Assembly (NCBI GenBank): GCA_039621445.1
Contig: CP154957.1
Coordinates: 31,576,399-31,640,398, forward strand
Length of the DNA: 64,000 nucleotides
Source of the DNA: Euglena gracilis
Lineage: Eukaryota > Euglenida > Euglenophyceae > Euglenales
Direction: 5' to 3'
Shown here: piece after piece, positions 49,501 to 56,569 of the stretch
How the letters are laid out: each line of letters begins with the position of its first letter
How positions within the stretch are numbered: the stretch's first letter is position 1
Made by a program: the position numbers and the translations under genes
Notes under the pieces: model-generated
The model's input: only the letters and a program-made list of their open reading frames with translations
Told to the model about the DNA's origin: nothing
Database searches by the model: none

Positions 49501-50556
49501 ATTTTTTTGCATAATCATATTTTTTCTGAAATTTGCATTTCTTTGCATTTTGAAAATGCATAAGAAATTTTGCCCTGGAAAATTTTTATGCCAAAAAAAT
49601 GACCTTTGTGCATTCCTAGCATCATGTATGCTCTCCATTTTTGTAAATGTCCTAAATGTCTGCTTTATTGATGTTCAATGGTGACCCGGAGGGACGATTT
49701 CCTTAGACTGAACCTGCAGGTGCCATTCATTTCAAAGCTTCAGTGCTTGCCGTTGTCTTCCAGAAAATCTTCTTTGTGAATCATTGACAGGTACACCCGG
49801 CATTGTCACATGTTTACGGATTTTGGGCAGCAAAACTCTTGTATTCCAGCCTTTTCTCACGGGTTTTATGCAAGTTGCATTATTTTGCATTTTTTGCATT
49901 TTTTTTGCATTTTTTTTTGCATTTTTTTTGACTTGCATAATTTGAAGGGCCAAGCTGCATCCCCCCCCCCTTCCCTGTGCAATGCATTTTATGCATTTTA
50001 AGCTATTTTTAGTTTCCGTGGTTTCGGAATCCGAATTTAAGCCACCGGTGGTTCATGGGAAGCTCATTGTGATTAAAATAAATAATTGTGATTAATATAA
50101 ATAATAATAAAATAATAAAAAATATATATTAAAAAAATAAAAGTTTTGCAAAAATAGTGTGTAAAATCTGACATGAAAGTTTTCTCTGCAGGGTTACGTC
50201 AACCCAGGAATAAAGCACTTTTCAAAGCATTGTTTTCTGCTGGGTATTGGCAAGTTTCAGTGCACCCTCCTCCGGTTGAAGCTCAGGTGGCTTCATTTTT
50301 CAGATGACCGGTTAAGTGTCCTGACGCTCTTCAGACGCAGAGAATGGGTATTAGTGAAATCTGCAAATACGTTGCAAAAGTGGCCAAATGGTGCCATCCA
50401 AAAGTGGCATTTGATGTGGAGATGCGATACAACAAACAGGACAGAAGTTGTTCATCGAAAGTTCCAACACTTTTTAGGCAGAACGCAGATGACCGGCCAA
50501 CCATCATCGAAATCATTGAGCGGCTGGATGCCATGGAGAAGGATTTCGATCCTTGA
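26053..50556 (+). CDS. Protein kinase with N-terminal CxxC region (17 exons)
   Basis: A serine/threonine- or TKL-type kinase. Exons: 26053-26125, 30656-30811, 31865-32004, 34710-34760, 34826-34978, 35284-35356, 37342-37398, 38374-38427, 40594-40694, 43816-43928, 44572-44707, 44879-44936, 45056-45145, 45478-45522, 46439-46524, 46718-46860, 50478-50556. All joins are in phase; 1608 bases, 535 residues. Residues 1-252 hold three CxxC pairs (CDAC, CEAC, CQTC), perhaps zinc-binding. The kinase domain fills the rest: GKGGLCEA loop, VAK lysine, HRDLK, DFD in place of DFG, GTPGYIAPE, DIWSYASLMYE, and the final DDRPT. The usual helix-C glutamate position appears to be alanine. Introns make up 93% of the gene. 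Exon 1 is the least certain. Confidence 0.9.
27900..28430 (+). pseudogene. Degenerate DIRS-type RNase H fragment
   Basis: Scattered frames match the RNase H region of the DIRS element at 51-56 kb: LHINVKEL (same string in both), DNQV...YLTRGGGEKNP against DNQV...YLAKWGGKKTTP, and FVxFP/DLFASSGNKKL-type remnants. Frames are broken by stops and indels. It lies in kinase intron 1, on the opposite strand to the larger element, and is a separate, older insertion. Confidence 0.7.
29168..29400. repeat. Tandem duplication of a GGTCCGGGAGGTC unit
   Basis: Two copies about 160 bases apart of GGTCCGGGAGGTC followed by a GTTTTGGGCAA and TTTTTTCGACTTTTT tail. Preceded by a GGCCC-rich block (29055-29133). 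Confidence 0.7.
29471..29545. repeat. Near-perfect 30-bp hairpin
   Basis: TTTTTTTTGCTCAAAAACAC followed 20-odd bases later by its complement GTGTTTTTGAGCAAAA; the arms extend into the T and A runs on both sides. Confidence 0.85.
29737..29860. repeat. Palindrome around CCCGAGATACGGCC
   Basis: CCAACTCCTCG...GGCCCGAGATACGGCC at the left mirrors GGCCGTATCTCGGCCC...CGAGGAGTTGG at the right. In kinase intron 1. An open 198-codon frame over 29511-30107 is probably an accident of this repeat. Confidence 0.75.
30180..30212. repeat. 33-base G homopolymer
   Basis: Thirty-three consecutive G on the plus strand followed by TCCGACCCCCCC. By far the longest of the many G/C runs; in kinase intron 1, about 440 bases before exon 2. 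Confidence 0.95.
30656..30811 (+). CDS. Kinase exon 2
   Basis: Acceptor CTTGCCTCTCAG. Reads FMILVDNFEAVSSGQSIGY and IDAMFGLSLMCDACTTKE, with the first CxxC. GTATGC donor. Confidence 0.85.
31865..32004 (+). CDS. Kinase exon 3
   Basis: Acceptor AATCTTTTTCAG. Reads TLTGDVQLFHK, VYLCEACSCNEDIILKKRNN and QTKRCFDL; second CxxC. Strong GTATGT donor. Confidence 0.88.
32332..32461. repeat. CCACCGGATC decamer repeats
   Basis: Three units at 32332-32360 and three more at 32427-32458, inside a short inverted repeat (AGGCAAGGACAG near 32317, CTGTCCTTGCC near 32477). Confidence 0.75.
32700..34385. mobile_element. Foldback element with long inverted arms
   Basis: The arm at about 32770-33030 (CTGGCCCAGTTTGCTGTGTG, then GCCTGGCCGGGTGAG, then TTCCCAC) reappears inverted at 34235-34385 and 33595-33741. 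The right arm is split by the insertion at 33742-34234. Related TGACTGACTGG-type sequence sits between the arms. In kinase intron 3; no transposase seen. Confidence 0.65.
33742..34234. mobile_element. hAT-like MITE inserted in a foldback arm
   Basis: Ends CAGGGGTTTTCTTAAG and CTTAAGAAAACCCCTG are inverted. Exact 8-bp duplications CAGGGGGA flank it (33734-33741, 34235-34242). The uninterrupted left arm of the surrounding inverted repeat shows the empty site, so the insertion is confirmed by comparison. Confidence 0.88.
34710..34760 (+). CDS. Kinase exon 4 (GC donor, tentative)
   Basis: Behind TTCTTTTCGCAG. Reads YSCQTCSFYWLERNRMR, the third CxxC, in phase 0. No usable GT follows before a stop; a GCAAGG donor after 34760 keeps the phase and gives a 65-base intron. 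Confidence 0.6.
34826..34978 (+). CDS. Kinase exon 5
   Basis: Acceptor CTGCTCTCTGCAG, donor AAG|GTACCT. Reads ADVNYSQT, LDFLEYIHWSLELSSVIPCV and ends ATDGK. The donor region is duplicated: AAGGTACCTGTGTCTTTT occurs twice at 34976-35022. Confidence 0.8.
35284..35356 (+). CDS. Kinase exon 6
   Basis: After TTTTTGTCGCAG. Reads LGLPWRGVQSFFNTCFKVVP and PNCE; GTATGT donor with one base over. Confidence 0.8.
37342..37398 (+). CDS. Kinase exon 7
   Basis: After CAAACAACGCAG. Reads KEVYLVEDSLEICISIQP. Two donors keep the phase: GTATTT after 37380 or GTCAGA after 37398. Confidence 0.65.
37569..37688. repeat. (CA)n microsatellite, two blocks
   Basis: CA runs at 37569-37598 and 37632-37653 with CACAC-rich sequence between and after, in kinase intron 7. 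Confidence 0.95.
38374..38427 (+). CDS. Kinase exon 8
   Basis: After TTTTTTTCACAG. Reads TFTLLSLLSWLKSFRNP in the frame that joins both neighbours. GTCAGT donor after 38427, only 14 bases before a mobile element. Confidence 0.6.
38442..38711. mobile_element. hAT-like MITE, CAGGGGTTTTTTTTA family, copy 2
   Basis: CAGGGGTTTTTTTTAG and TTAAAAAAACCTCTG ends; flanks TTTGAGAT (38434-38441) and TTTGAGGT (38712-38719) match in 7 of 8 positions. Internal sequence parallels 10008-10274, including the GGCGCC block. Confidence 0.85.
39836..40195. mobile_element. C-run/ACTTATAA inverted-repeat element
   Basis: Left end CCCCACTTATAAACCCCCC mirrors a right end where TTATAAGT occurs twice. Two internal copies of GGATCCGGTTTGGT. 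Structure is like 46013-46395 with a different terminal motif. In kinase intron 8. Confidence 0.6.
40594..40694 (+). CDS. Kinase exon 9 (glycine-rich loop)
   Basis: After TTTCTTCTTTCAG. Reads FRNSIPKYDCSLLQ and KKRLLGKGGLCEAWLCNYK, the ATP-binding loop in the form G-K-G-G-L-C-E-A. AAG|GTGTGG donor. Confidence 0.9.
42571..43044. mobile_element. hAT-like MITE with CATACATCTC termini
   Basis: CATACATCTCTCTAAGG and CCTTAAAGAGATGTATG are inverted. Exact 8-bp duplications GGCAGCAC lie at 42563-42570 and 43045-43052. The interior has paired C/G runs, CCAGCC repeats and a GGCGCAAAGCGCC hairpin. In kinase intron 9. Confidence 0.87.
43816..43928 (+). CDS. Kinase exon 10 (ATP-binding lysine, helix C)
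   Basis: After CCTGTACACAG. GNDIVAKIPLP carries the subdomain II lysine; EEVKKMFRAARQQMKFDHEN is helix C. Counting nine back from the His of DHENIL, as for the Src glutamate, gives Ala. GTATCT donor. Confidence 0.92.
44572..44707 (+). CDS. Kinase exon 11 (hinge region)
   Basis: Reads VLGVFEEVKPPTILLELAEG, then GDVSDLL and WRLAKEIAE: strands 4-5, hinge and helices D-E. Acceptor CCCCATGCAG, donor GTCCCC (weak). Confidence 0.92.
44879..44936 (+). CDS. Kinase exon 12 (HRDLK)
   Basis: After TGTTTCTCCACAG. Reads ALFCLHTHVPFPYAHRDLK, the catalytic-loop start with its Asp. Strong GTACGT donor. Confidence 0.93.
45056..45145 (+). CDS. Kinase exon 13 (catalytic loop, DFD)
   Basis: Reads GMNVFLTKDLHAKLADFDF: the catalytic-loop Asn is present and the Mg-binding Asp is present, but the DFG glycine is Asp. 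Acceptor CACCTGCAG, donor GTATAT. Confidence 0.93.
45275..45425. repeat. GT-rich degenerate microsatellite
   Basis: Imperfect GTGTGTGx and GGGCGGGCAGGCA units in kinase intron 13. Confidence 0.8.
45478..45522 (+). CDS. Kinase exon 14 (activation loop end, APE)
   Basis: After ATATTTTCAG. Reads LCGTPGYIAPEMLA, with the GTxxYxAPE motif typical of Ser/Thr and TKL kinases. GTGTGC donor. Confidence 0.95.
45567..45780. mobile_element. hAT-like MITE, CAGGGTTTTTTTTA family, copy 3
   Basis: CAGGGTTTTTTTTAGTC and TCTTAAAAAATACCCCTG ends; exact 8-bp duplications GTTGGAGG at 45559-45566 and 45781-45788. Shorter interior than the copies at 10008 and 38442. In kinase intron 14. Confidence 0.9.
46013..46395. 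mobile_element. C-run/AAATAATA inverted-repeat element
   Basis: Left end CCCCCCCCAAATAACACCCC mirrors a right end with GGTATTATTTGGGG in tandem; two more GGTATTATTT units lie inside. Possible imperfect flanking repeat AAATAACA/AAATAATA. In kinase intron 14. Confidence 0.6.
46439..46524 (+). CDS. Kinase exon 15 (helix F)
   Basis: Reads PGYDHRVDIWSYASLMYEIT and MNPYSK; D-x-W-S of subdomain IX is intact. AAG|GTTTGT donor. Confidence 0.95.
46718..46860 (+). CDS. Kinase exon 16
   Basis: After GCTTTTCACAG. Reads DRWVPTVMEITLQGLRP and NERTCPKKMRDLITDCW, helices G-H. GTGTGC donor with two bases over. The final intron is 3.6 kb. Confidence 0.92.
47094..47398. mobile_element. C-run/GGGAAACTGTCA inverted-repeat element, copy 2
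   Basis: Same orientation and internal order as 7993-8279, over 90% identical by eye over most of its length, including the GGTACCGGCCAACCTGTCA repeats. In the last kinase intron. Confidence 0.8.
47735..47779. repeat. ATATTCTGAGCTC hairpin
   Basis: ATATTCTGAGCTCAGCCCCCC pairs with GGGGGGCCGAGTTCAGAATAT with two mismatches and a tiny loop. Could fold in RNA or be an inverted element end. Confidence 0.75.
48663..49040. mobile_element. Long-TIR non-autonomous element
   Basis: About 55 bp at the left (TTTTAGGGAGGTAGTTTCGG, then TGCGCACTTATTAGGGCA) recur inverted at the right (TGCCCTAATAAGTGCGCA, then CCGAAACTACGTCCTTAAAA) with few mismatches. No open frame; in the last kinase intron. Flanking duplication not clear. 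Confidence 0.75.
49199..49236. repeat. CGCCCTCGGTCG palindrome
   Basis: CGCCCTCGGTCG and CGACCGAGGGCG around a 7-base loop. A mutated relative is at 30340-30380. Confidence 0.7.
50478..50556 (+). CDS. Kinase exon 17 (terminal)
   Basis: The acceptor ACACTTTTTAG takes one base to complete a Lys codon. Reads NADDRPTIIEIIERLDAMEK, the subdomain XI Arg and last helix, ending in TGA at 50554-50556. Confidence 0.93.
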
Positions 50557-50990
50557 CGCAGCGACCGTTCTAGCTGTCGGTTCCACAGTTCTTTCATCTT
50601 CGTCTCCATGCAACTCGTTTCCACAGTGTTGCCCGTCGATTGCTCATTCACAGGCTGCTTGTTTTGCTTTTCCTTCATGTCTACAACGTGTCGCCAGCTG
50701 TCCCACTGGATGAGAAAAAGGCTTGTTTTTTTTTTGCTCATTTGCCACAATGTTTGTCATCGGACATTGTTCGAAGAAACCCAAAATACCCCAGAGTCAG
50801 GTCTGCACATGATTGCACCTAGTGCTTCATTTCCCCCCCAAAAACACCCCAAACAACAAAGTTTATTTGAAATGAGGAAGTTTTTTTGTTGTAACCTTTT
50901 TTTTCCAGACACGCTGGCAGAAGAGGTGCAGTTCAGGCTGGGGGGTTTTTGCTTGCAAGGGCGCAGGGGGCCTCGTTGGTGCATTTGGTT
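50557..50990. other. Downstream of the kinase stop
   Basis: Presumed 3' UTR and spacer before the retrotransposon ends. No AATAAA-type signal that I would rely on. Confidence 0.4.
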
Positions 50991-51007
50991 GATTGACCCT
51001 GACCCTC

Positions 51008-51360
51008 GTCCTCCCTCGAGGAAAACCGACAAGGGAGGAAGGGACACCGAGGGAGAAGCACAAAGACCTTGTGAGGCCATGCCTTGCTCGCCGGCGGTGT
51101 GGATTGTTTACTGCGTTGGGTCAAGGCCCCCTGCTTAGTGCCGGCTCGATGGAGTTGGCTGATGATGTGGCTACATGGCGACGTGACTTCTTGCCCCTGG
51201 GGGGTCCCCCCCTGCCCCCCCTGGCCCCCATTTTCTGCTGGCCGAGGGCTTTTTTTTTGAAGACGAATTTTCTTTTACGGGCGGGGGGGTCGGGCTCACA
51301 AGGTCTTTGTGCTTCGCCCTCGGTGCGCCCTCCTCCCTTGTCGGTTTCCCTCGAGGGAGT
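51008..51360. repeat. DIRS-type terminal module, inverted pair
   Basis: CCCTCGAGGAAAACCGACAA...CTTGTGAGG at 51008-51076 recurs inverted at 51294-51360. The same module type (CTTGTGCTTCGCCCTC ... CCTCGAGGGAGTAC) recurs at 51431-51490, 51700-51825 and 56596-56710. Confidence 0.75.
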
Positions 51361-51430
51361 ACGGGACACCTCGGGCTCCGCACTTTGCCCTTGTGAGGCC
51401 TGGTTGTGCACTAAAATTACGGGGCGGGGC

Positions 51431-51770
51431 ACGAGTACTCCCGGGAAGAATGACCAGGGAGGAAATGACCATGAGGGCGGAGCACAAGAGGGGGGTGAGA
51501 TCCTGCTTTGTGTGCCGGCTGTTTTGTTGTTTGTGTTCTTTTTGGCGGGGTGCTTCTTACTGCGACTTTGGTGCCGGAGTTGGCGATGATGTGCTCTCCG
51601 ACACCGACTTGGCGAAGGCGAACCGCAGGGGCTCCCCGGCCTGTGTGTAGGGGCGTTCCCCCCCCCCCCCTGAGGGTGATGCTTTCCTTTTTCGGGTGGG
51701 TTGGGTGGGCTCACCCCCCTCTTGTGCTCCGCCCTCATGGTAATTTCCTCCCTGGTCATTCTTCCCGGGA
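51431..51770. repeat. Internal inverted repeat at the DIRS 3' end
   Basis: GAGTACTCCCGGGAAGAATG...GGGGTGAG at 51431-51497 is the inverted copy of 51702-51770. DIRS elements carry an internal complementary region of this kind, used in forming a circular DNA intermediate. Confidence 0.75.
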
Positions 51771-51807
51771 GTACTCGACCATTCGGGCTTCGCACACTCT
51801 GGGGGTG

Positions 51808-52969
51808 AGACTTTGTGCACGACCCCTTTTTCAATTTTTTTCGTTGCTGAATCCACCGCCCCCAATCGTAAGTAATGGGCTGAAAAAGCGGTGGCATTTT
51901 TCCACTGCCCAAGTTCGCACACCTCCTCACTGGACAATCCCAGCTTTTTGTACATCAAAACTCCTGCCCCGCTTGTGCTGTGGGCTTTCCAGTGGGAAAT
52001 GGGAATGCCAAAAGTGTCCAACAACTCCTTTGTCAAAGAGTTGATTCTGTTGGAGGACAAGGGTTTTTTGCCATCCAAACTCCACAACAGAGGGGCACCC
52101 TGGGGGATGAAAGATGTTCTTTCCACATATTCTCTCATCAAATGATATGGACTCAAAGATGGAAGGGAATCAATCTTCAACACTTGCTCCCACTTTGGTG
52201 AAGGCCAACCCTCTCTCCTGACCAAAATGAAAATTTTTTCCCCCACCACTGAAATGGTCCTCTGAGTTCTGGCCAGGTCCACCCCCCTGTGAAGAGCCAA
52301 AAGTCTGAAAGACAGAATGATTCTCCATCTCAACTCCATGATGGACATGTCAGAGATCCTTGTGTTGCTCTGCAATTTTTGCAAAATGGGTAGGGGGTCC
52401 AAAAAAACAGCATACCTCTGCACTGAACGATTCCATTCCTTTTTTACTTTTGTCAGTAAAGGATGAAATCTGATGGACTCCAACCCAGGTAAATACTGCA
52501 GTGAGGCATACGCACATCGAGCATCAGCTTGTGACAGTTTGTGTAGGTCCAAAAGGGCAGTGGCCAGCTCCATCCTGGAGACTTGCAAGGGCTCCAATCC
52601 TTTCTGTTGTAGAATTACAAACAGCTTTCTGAATGCACTGTCATAACGCTTCAGGGGTCCCAAACTCCTCAGGACATTTTCAATGTCTTGATGTGACATT
52701 TTTTGCTGTTCCAAAAGGAACCTGATACCACTGTGCAAGCCAGGGGCCACTTTGGCTTTGGCATTGATTGCCCCCAACAATTGCTGAACATGCCTTCCCT
52801 GGGGGGTAAGACCAACATTCTTGTCCCTGGTTTGGACATTTTGATTAATAGGGGCCACCATGGACTCGAAACCCACATGGGTGTCACCAAAAGATATTTC
52901 ACCTGCTTGTTCAGTCTCAGTCTGATGAGCCAGGGAAAAATTACTTTCCATGGGGGTTGGCATAAACAT
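51808..52969 (-). CDS. Tyrosine recombinase of the DIRS element
   Basis: Open from 52969 towards 51557; the recognisable domain ends near 51808 and the last 80 codons run through the terminal repeats. N-terminal core-binding part (RSLGPLKRYDSAFRKLFVIL), then the catalytic part: LRWRIILSFRLLALHRGVDL with the first Arg, KAHSTSGAGV at the H-x-x-R box, and CELGQWKNATAFSAHYLR with the H/W and nucleophile Tyr. The H-x-x-R arginine is Ser (AGC). It overlaps the end of the RNase H frame by about 30 bases. It would act on circular cDNA for integration. Confidence 0.9.
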
Positions 52970-54992
52970 CTTGGACTGAAGTCAGGTCGCAATTCAATGC
53001 ATCCACCAGAAAAGCCTGGTGGTGGGGCCATCTGGCTACAAATTTTTGGAATTTTGCATTTCCTGGAGATGCAAACATGTCTGTGTCTGGAGCAATGTCT
53101 TTTCTGAAAAACTTCAAAATGTGGGTGAACAGGTTTGGGCACAGGGTATAATCCCCCCTGTCTTGATCCCACCTTGTGAGGGGGTCTGCCAACATTGCTG
53201 CTGAAGGAACCCACTGGACCTGCAGTTGAACTTGGTTTTCCCAACACCAATGAAACAGGGGTTCCAAAATCTGATTGAGGTGTTGTTTTCTTCCCCCCCC
53301 ATTTGGCGAGGTAACTCAGTGCCACTTGATTGTCCACGTTTAACAGCACCGTTTCCCCAGGCTGGGCAAATGCTTTTACGGTCTGAACTGCTGCCATTAG
53401 CTCTTTCACATTTATATGTAAACAATTTTTCTCCCTCCAAAATTCTTGGATGATTTGATTTTGGGATGAGTCCACTCCCCCCCATGCCCATGTGGAAGAG
53501 TCTGAATGGAGCACCCTTTTTGCCTGTTGTAGGAAAGGCCTGCCCAGGCCTGGCTGCAAGTATGCCTTAAGCACTTTGATTTCCCCTTTCAGCCTTTCTG
53601 GAATGTCGATGCAAAATCCCAGCCCTTTTCTTGGTGCATCTGGCTGAACTTTAAAAGCTCCTGGGTTACCAGTCTTAAAAATGGCAGAGCAGGGAGGTAA
53701 ATTCTGACTTGTCCCAGAATGCTGGCTATCTTTCTGCAACTTAGTTTTTGGGCCATCACCACCTTGCCCAGTTCCTTTCTGATAGTCTTTAATTTGTGTG
53801 GGGGCACCTCCAGCTGACCTTTTTCCAAGTCTATGATGAACCCCAAATGTTGTAGCCTTTGTGTGGGAGTAAACACAGACTTTTTCTCGCTGACCTTGAA
53901 CCCAGCCTCCCCTAATGTGTCCAGCATTTGCAGCAAATGTTTTTTCACCAAATTTTCTGTTGAACCAAACAGAATGATGTCGTCCAAATAGACGAACACC
54001 TGCATTCCCTTTGACCTCCACAGTTTTAGCAGAACTTTCATTAGGGACATGAACAATTTTGGGAGGGTGCTTAGGCCAAAACAGGCCCCCTAAAACTCCC
54101 ACAGGTCTGATCCCACTTGAATTCTGACAAATCGTTTGAAATCGTTTTTCAGCCCCAGATGAAAGTATGCATCTTTCAAGTCTAGTTTGACTGCCCAATC
54201 CCCTTTTTTCAGAGTGGGGAAAATTGTGGACATATTTTCCAAAGTGAACTTCTCTGGACAGCAAAATTGATTTAGATCTCGACAATCTGTGATAAGTCGA
54301 TGCTTGACCCCCTCCCCTTCTGGTTTGGACAACACAAACCATGGCACTAGGTGGGCAGTGTTTTGGGCATTTTGCAATTTTTTGGTTGCCCCACTTTCTT
54401 GGTACTCCCTCAAGATTTTGGAGGCCAGGCTGATTTCCTGTTCTGACTTTTGCTGCTGTCTTGTTGACAGACACATGGGTAGGGGGTGGTCTGGTTGCAC
54501 ACCTTTTTGAATTAGTGCTACTACCCACTGATTTGCAATCTCCTGCCACCATGGCAGACATTTTCTTAGTCTCTGAAACAGAGGCACCCCCAGCCATGCC
54601 CTTTCTTTTAATTCCAGGCCCTGAATGATTCCTTTCTCCCATTCCTCTGGGGGGGAATTTGTTGTGGGCCAGGCCCCTGTCCCCATGAGCCCTTGCCAGA
54701 CTGGGGATGGTCTCAGGGCAGGGGTCAGCAGGGGGATTACCTCCGCCATGGAGCTCAGCTGAGGGGTCTCTCCCCCACTCCCTTGATGGTCTGGCTTTGA
54801 TGGCTTCACCCCTTCTTGGGGTCTTTGATGCTTCAGGCTTTGCCCTTGCCTTTTCTGAGGACACGAGTGGGGAGAGGGAAGATTCAGCAGGGGATCTATA
54901 CCCCTTCTGCCATGCTGGGCTCTTCCACAGGCTGCCATAGCCTTTTCCTCTCCCAGACTTGAATTGGCTGCCATAGCCTTTGCCTTTGCCAA
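52941..54992 (-). pseudogene. DIRS reverse transcriptase / RNase H, disrupted
   Basis: In one frame from 54992: WFVLSKPEGEGVKHRLITDC, KLDLKDAYFHL, an in-frame TAG at 54090-54092, then FVYLDDIILFG (catalytic DD) and HLGFIIDLEKGQL. Near 53612 the sense moves to another frame for RNase H (HSDSSTWAWGGVDSSQNQII, HINVKELMA, LNVDNQVALSYL), then at an 8-C run (53293-53300) back to the first for VQWVPSAAMLADPLTRW and the DMFASP tail. Synthesis of cDNA from element RNA is the normal role. An 879-codon frame open over 52669-55308 covers only parts of this. Confidence 0.88.
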
Positions 54993-55079
54993 ACTTGAAC
55001 TTAAATCCTTTGTTTCCTGTGGGGATGGGAAAATGAGACATAGAATGTCTGGAGAAGGCTGTTGCCAAGCCTGCTTGAT

Positions 55080-55616
55080 TCAGAGCCCATTGGGCTTTGT
55101 CAACAGCCAAATCTTCTTTGGAGAACAGCCCGTTGTTTGTACTTGGGATTGTCCCTGAATGCTGCACTTCTTCCTCTCCTTCAGCAGCGTCTGCTCCAGC
55201 TCTGCTACAGCAAAAAACAATTGTTGTGCCAATATTTGATAGTCTGTCTCCACACTGCCATACAGGCATGCCACCATTCTTTCCAGGTGTAACATCTTTT
55301 GTTGCCATGCCTTCAGCTGCTTGTCCCAGGCCCCTTTGCCGTCTGAGCCGTGATTATTATCCTCTGCTCTAATGTTTATCCCCTGATACCTTGGCAGCTC
55401 CCCCAGCACCATCTTCCAGGGGAGTCTAACTCCCTTTTCGACGTGCCGAAGGCACGCTGCCAGCTCTGGCGCCAGTGGCGCCAGTTCCTCCTGCCAGGGG
55501 AGCCGTTCTTCCGCGTCGTCGTTGTCGTTGTCCTCCTCGTCTTCTCCGTCCTCCTCCATCGCGGACCGCTCCGCTCTCTGCGTCATCCCTTTGTCTTTCT
55601 TCGAACTCTTCGCCAA
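55080..55616 (-). CDS. DIRS second Gag-like protein
   Basis: ATG at 55616: MAKSSKKDKGMTQRAERSAM, then an acidic run (EEDGEDEEDNDNDDAEE) and a helical stretch (KQLKAWQQKMLHLERMVACL). The sense moves near 55140 to another frame that continues with FKFKFGKGKGYGSQFKSGRG and similar GYGS basic repeats to about 54670. It overlaps the upstream frame by 34 bases. Nucleic-acid binding is likely. Confidence 0.6.
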   Translation of the reverse strand: MAKSSKKDKGMTQRAERSAMEEDGEDEEDNDNDDAEERLPWQEELAPLAPELAACLRHVEKGVRLPWKMVLGELPRYQGINIRAEDNNHGSDGKGAWDKQLKAWQQKMLHLERMVACLYGSVETDYQILAQQLFFAVAELEQTLLKERKKCSIQGQSQVQTTGCSPKKIWLLTKPNGL

Positions 55617-55966
55617 CGATCAGCCAACTTGAACGCCACGTCCGCCGCTGTCTGCCCCAAGTCTATCAGGGGTACCTCCACACTTCCTGCTAACGCCACC
55701 GAGTACAAGAAATAATTCCTGTAGTCTCCGACTTGGCTGGAGACCATCGCCACCTGGGTCAACTCGTGGACCTTCTTTGCGCACTTCGTCGTGTGCCATC
55801 CGCCTCCCAGCCAGTTTTGCCCGGCCGTGATGACGGCGACGAGGGATTCCGGGGACGATTCCGCCAATAGTTTCGCCACCTTGCCCTCGTTGAAGAATAG
55901 CTCGCTCCACGAATTGTTGAATACTGTTTCATCCTCTGATGTCAAGATTTCTGCGTACGTTGCCAT
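55583..55966 (-). CDS. DIRS first Gag-like protein
   Basis: ATG at 55966, 127 codons: MATYAEILTSEDETVFNNSW, KVAKLLAESSPESLVAVITA, QTAADVAFKLADRWRRVRRK. A compact helical protein, first in the element, ending in TGA. Function inferred only from position. Confidence 0.6.
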   Translation of the reverse strand: MATYAEILTSEDETVFNNSWSELFFNEGKVAKLLAESSPESLVAVITAGQNWLGGGWHTTKCAKKVHELTQVAMVSSQVGDYRNYFLYSVALAGSVEVPLIDLGQTAADVAFKLADRWRRVRRKTKG

Positions 55967-56092
55967 TTTGATGTTGTCGAAGGACGTTATTACCCGCCAA
56001 CTCCGGCACCAAAAAGCAGTAAGAAGCACCCCGCCAAAAAGAACACAAACAACAAAACAGCCGGCACACAAAGCAGGATCTCACCCCCAGAG

Positions 56093-56330
56093 TGTGCGAA
56101 GCCCGAATGGTCTTTGTAAAACACTCTGGGCACCAAACTAAATCTTTCATAATAGGCTACAAAAGCCTCTGCCCCTTTACACTGGCCAATCTTGCACACA
56201 TCTTGTGAGAAAAGAATTTTTTTTTGTAAACCAACCCCTTCCCCTCTGGTGGAGTGGGCCCCCACACCTTGGGGGATCCCCCATGTTTGGACAAAAATTC
56301 CTTCGCGATAGAAGTAATTGTGTCTGCACT
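56093..56330 (-). pseudogene. Second tyrosine recombinase fragment
   Basis: Reads GAHSTRGEGVGLQKKILFSQ and DVCKIGQCKGAEAFVAYYER, the C-terminal H-x-x-R to Tyr segment of a different DIRS copy, directly abutting the main element's outer repeat. Here the H-x-x-R arginine is intact. Confidence 0.75.
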
Positions 56331-56569
56331 TATGGCTTTATCGGGAGGTTTTAATGAAATCAGAATGCCGCCCCCAGTCCGACGAATGAACGTTTAGCAG
56401 CCACATATGAGATCATTAAATGAAAGGGACTGATTTGGGGACCTTGGGGAATGGACACAACCCTCCCACTTGTGAAACTTCTGGCCTTTATGCCGAATTT
56501 TGATGTAGGGCGCCTGGCCTGAGACACGCGTGGTTCGTTTCACCCTCCCCAATTCTGATTTGTATGCTC

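Larger units (their letters stand above)
51491..56087 (-). mobile_element. DIRS-type tyrosine-recombinase retrotransposon
   Basis: Minus-strand element bounded by inverted repeats of about 97 bp: 51491-51595 and 55993-56087 (TGCTTTGTGTGCCGGCTG ... GCCGGAGTTGGCG). Order of coding: two Gag-like frames, reverse transcriptase/RNase H, tyrosine recombinase. This order, the inverted rather than direct terminal repeats and the absence of integrase and protease define the DIRS order. RT carries stops and frameshifts, so this copy is probably dead, though the recombinase frame is long and open. Confidence 0.88.

Noticed and set aside
51121-51930. 269-codon minus-strand open frame at the DIRS end
   Set aside because: It lies across the inverted terminal modules in a frame different from the recombinase; GC-rich repeats keep it open by chance.
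52669-55308. 879-codon minus-strand frame as one real protein
   Set aside because: Only two parts (Gag-like 55.1-54.7 kb and RNase H 53.6-53.3 kb) read sensibly; RT motifs are in another frame.
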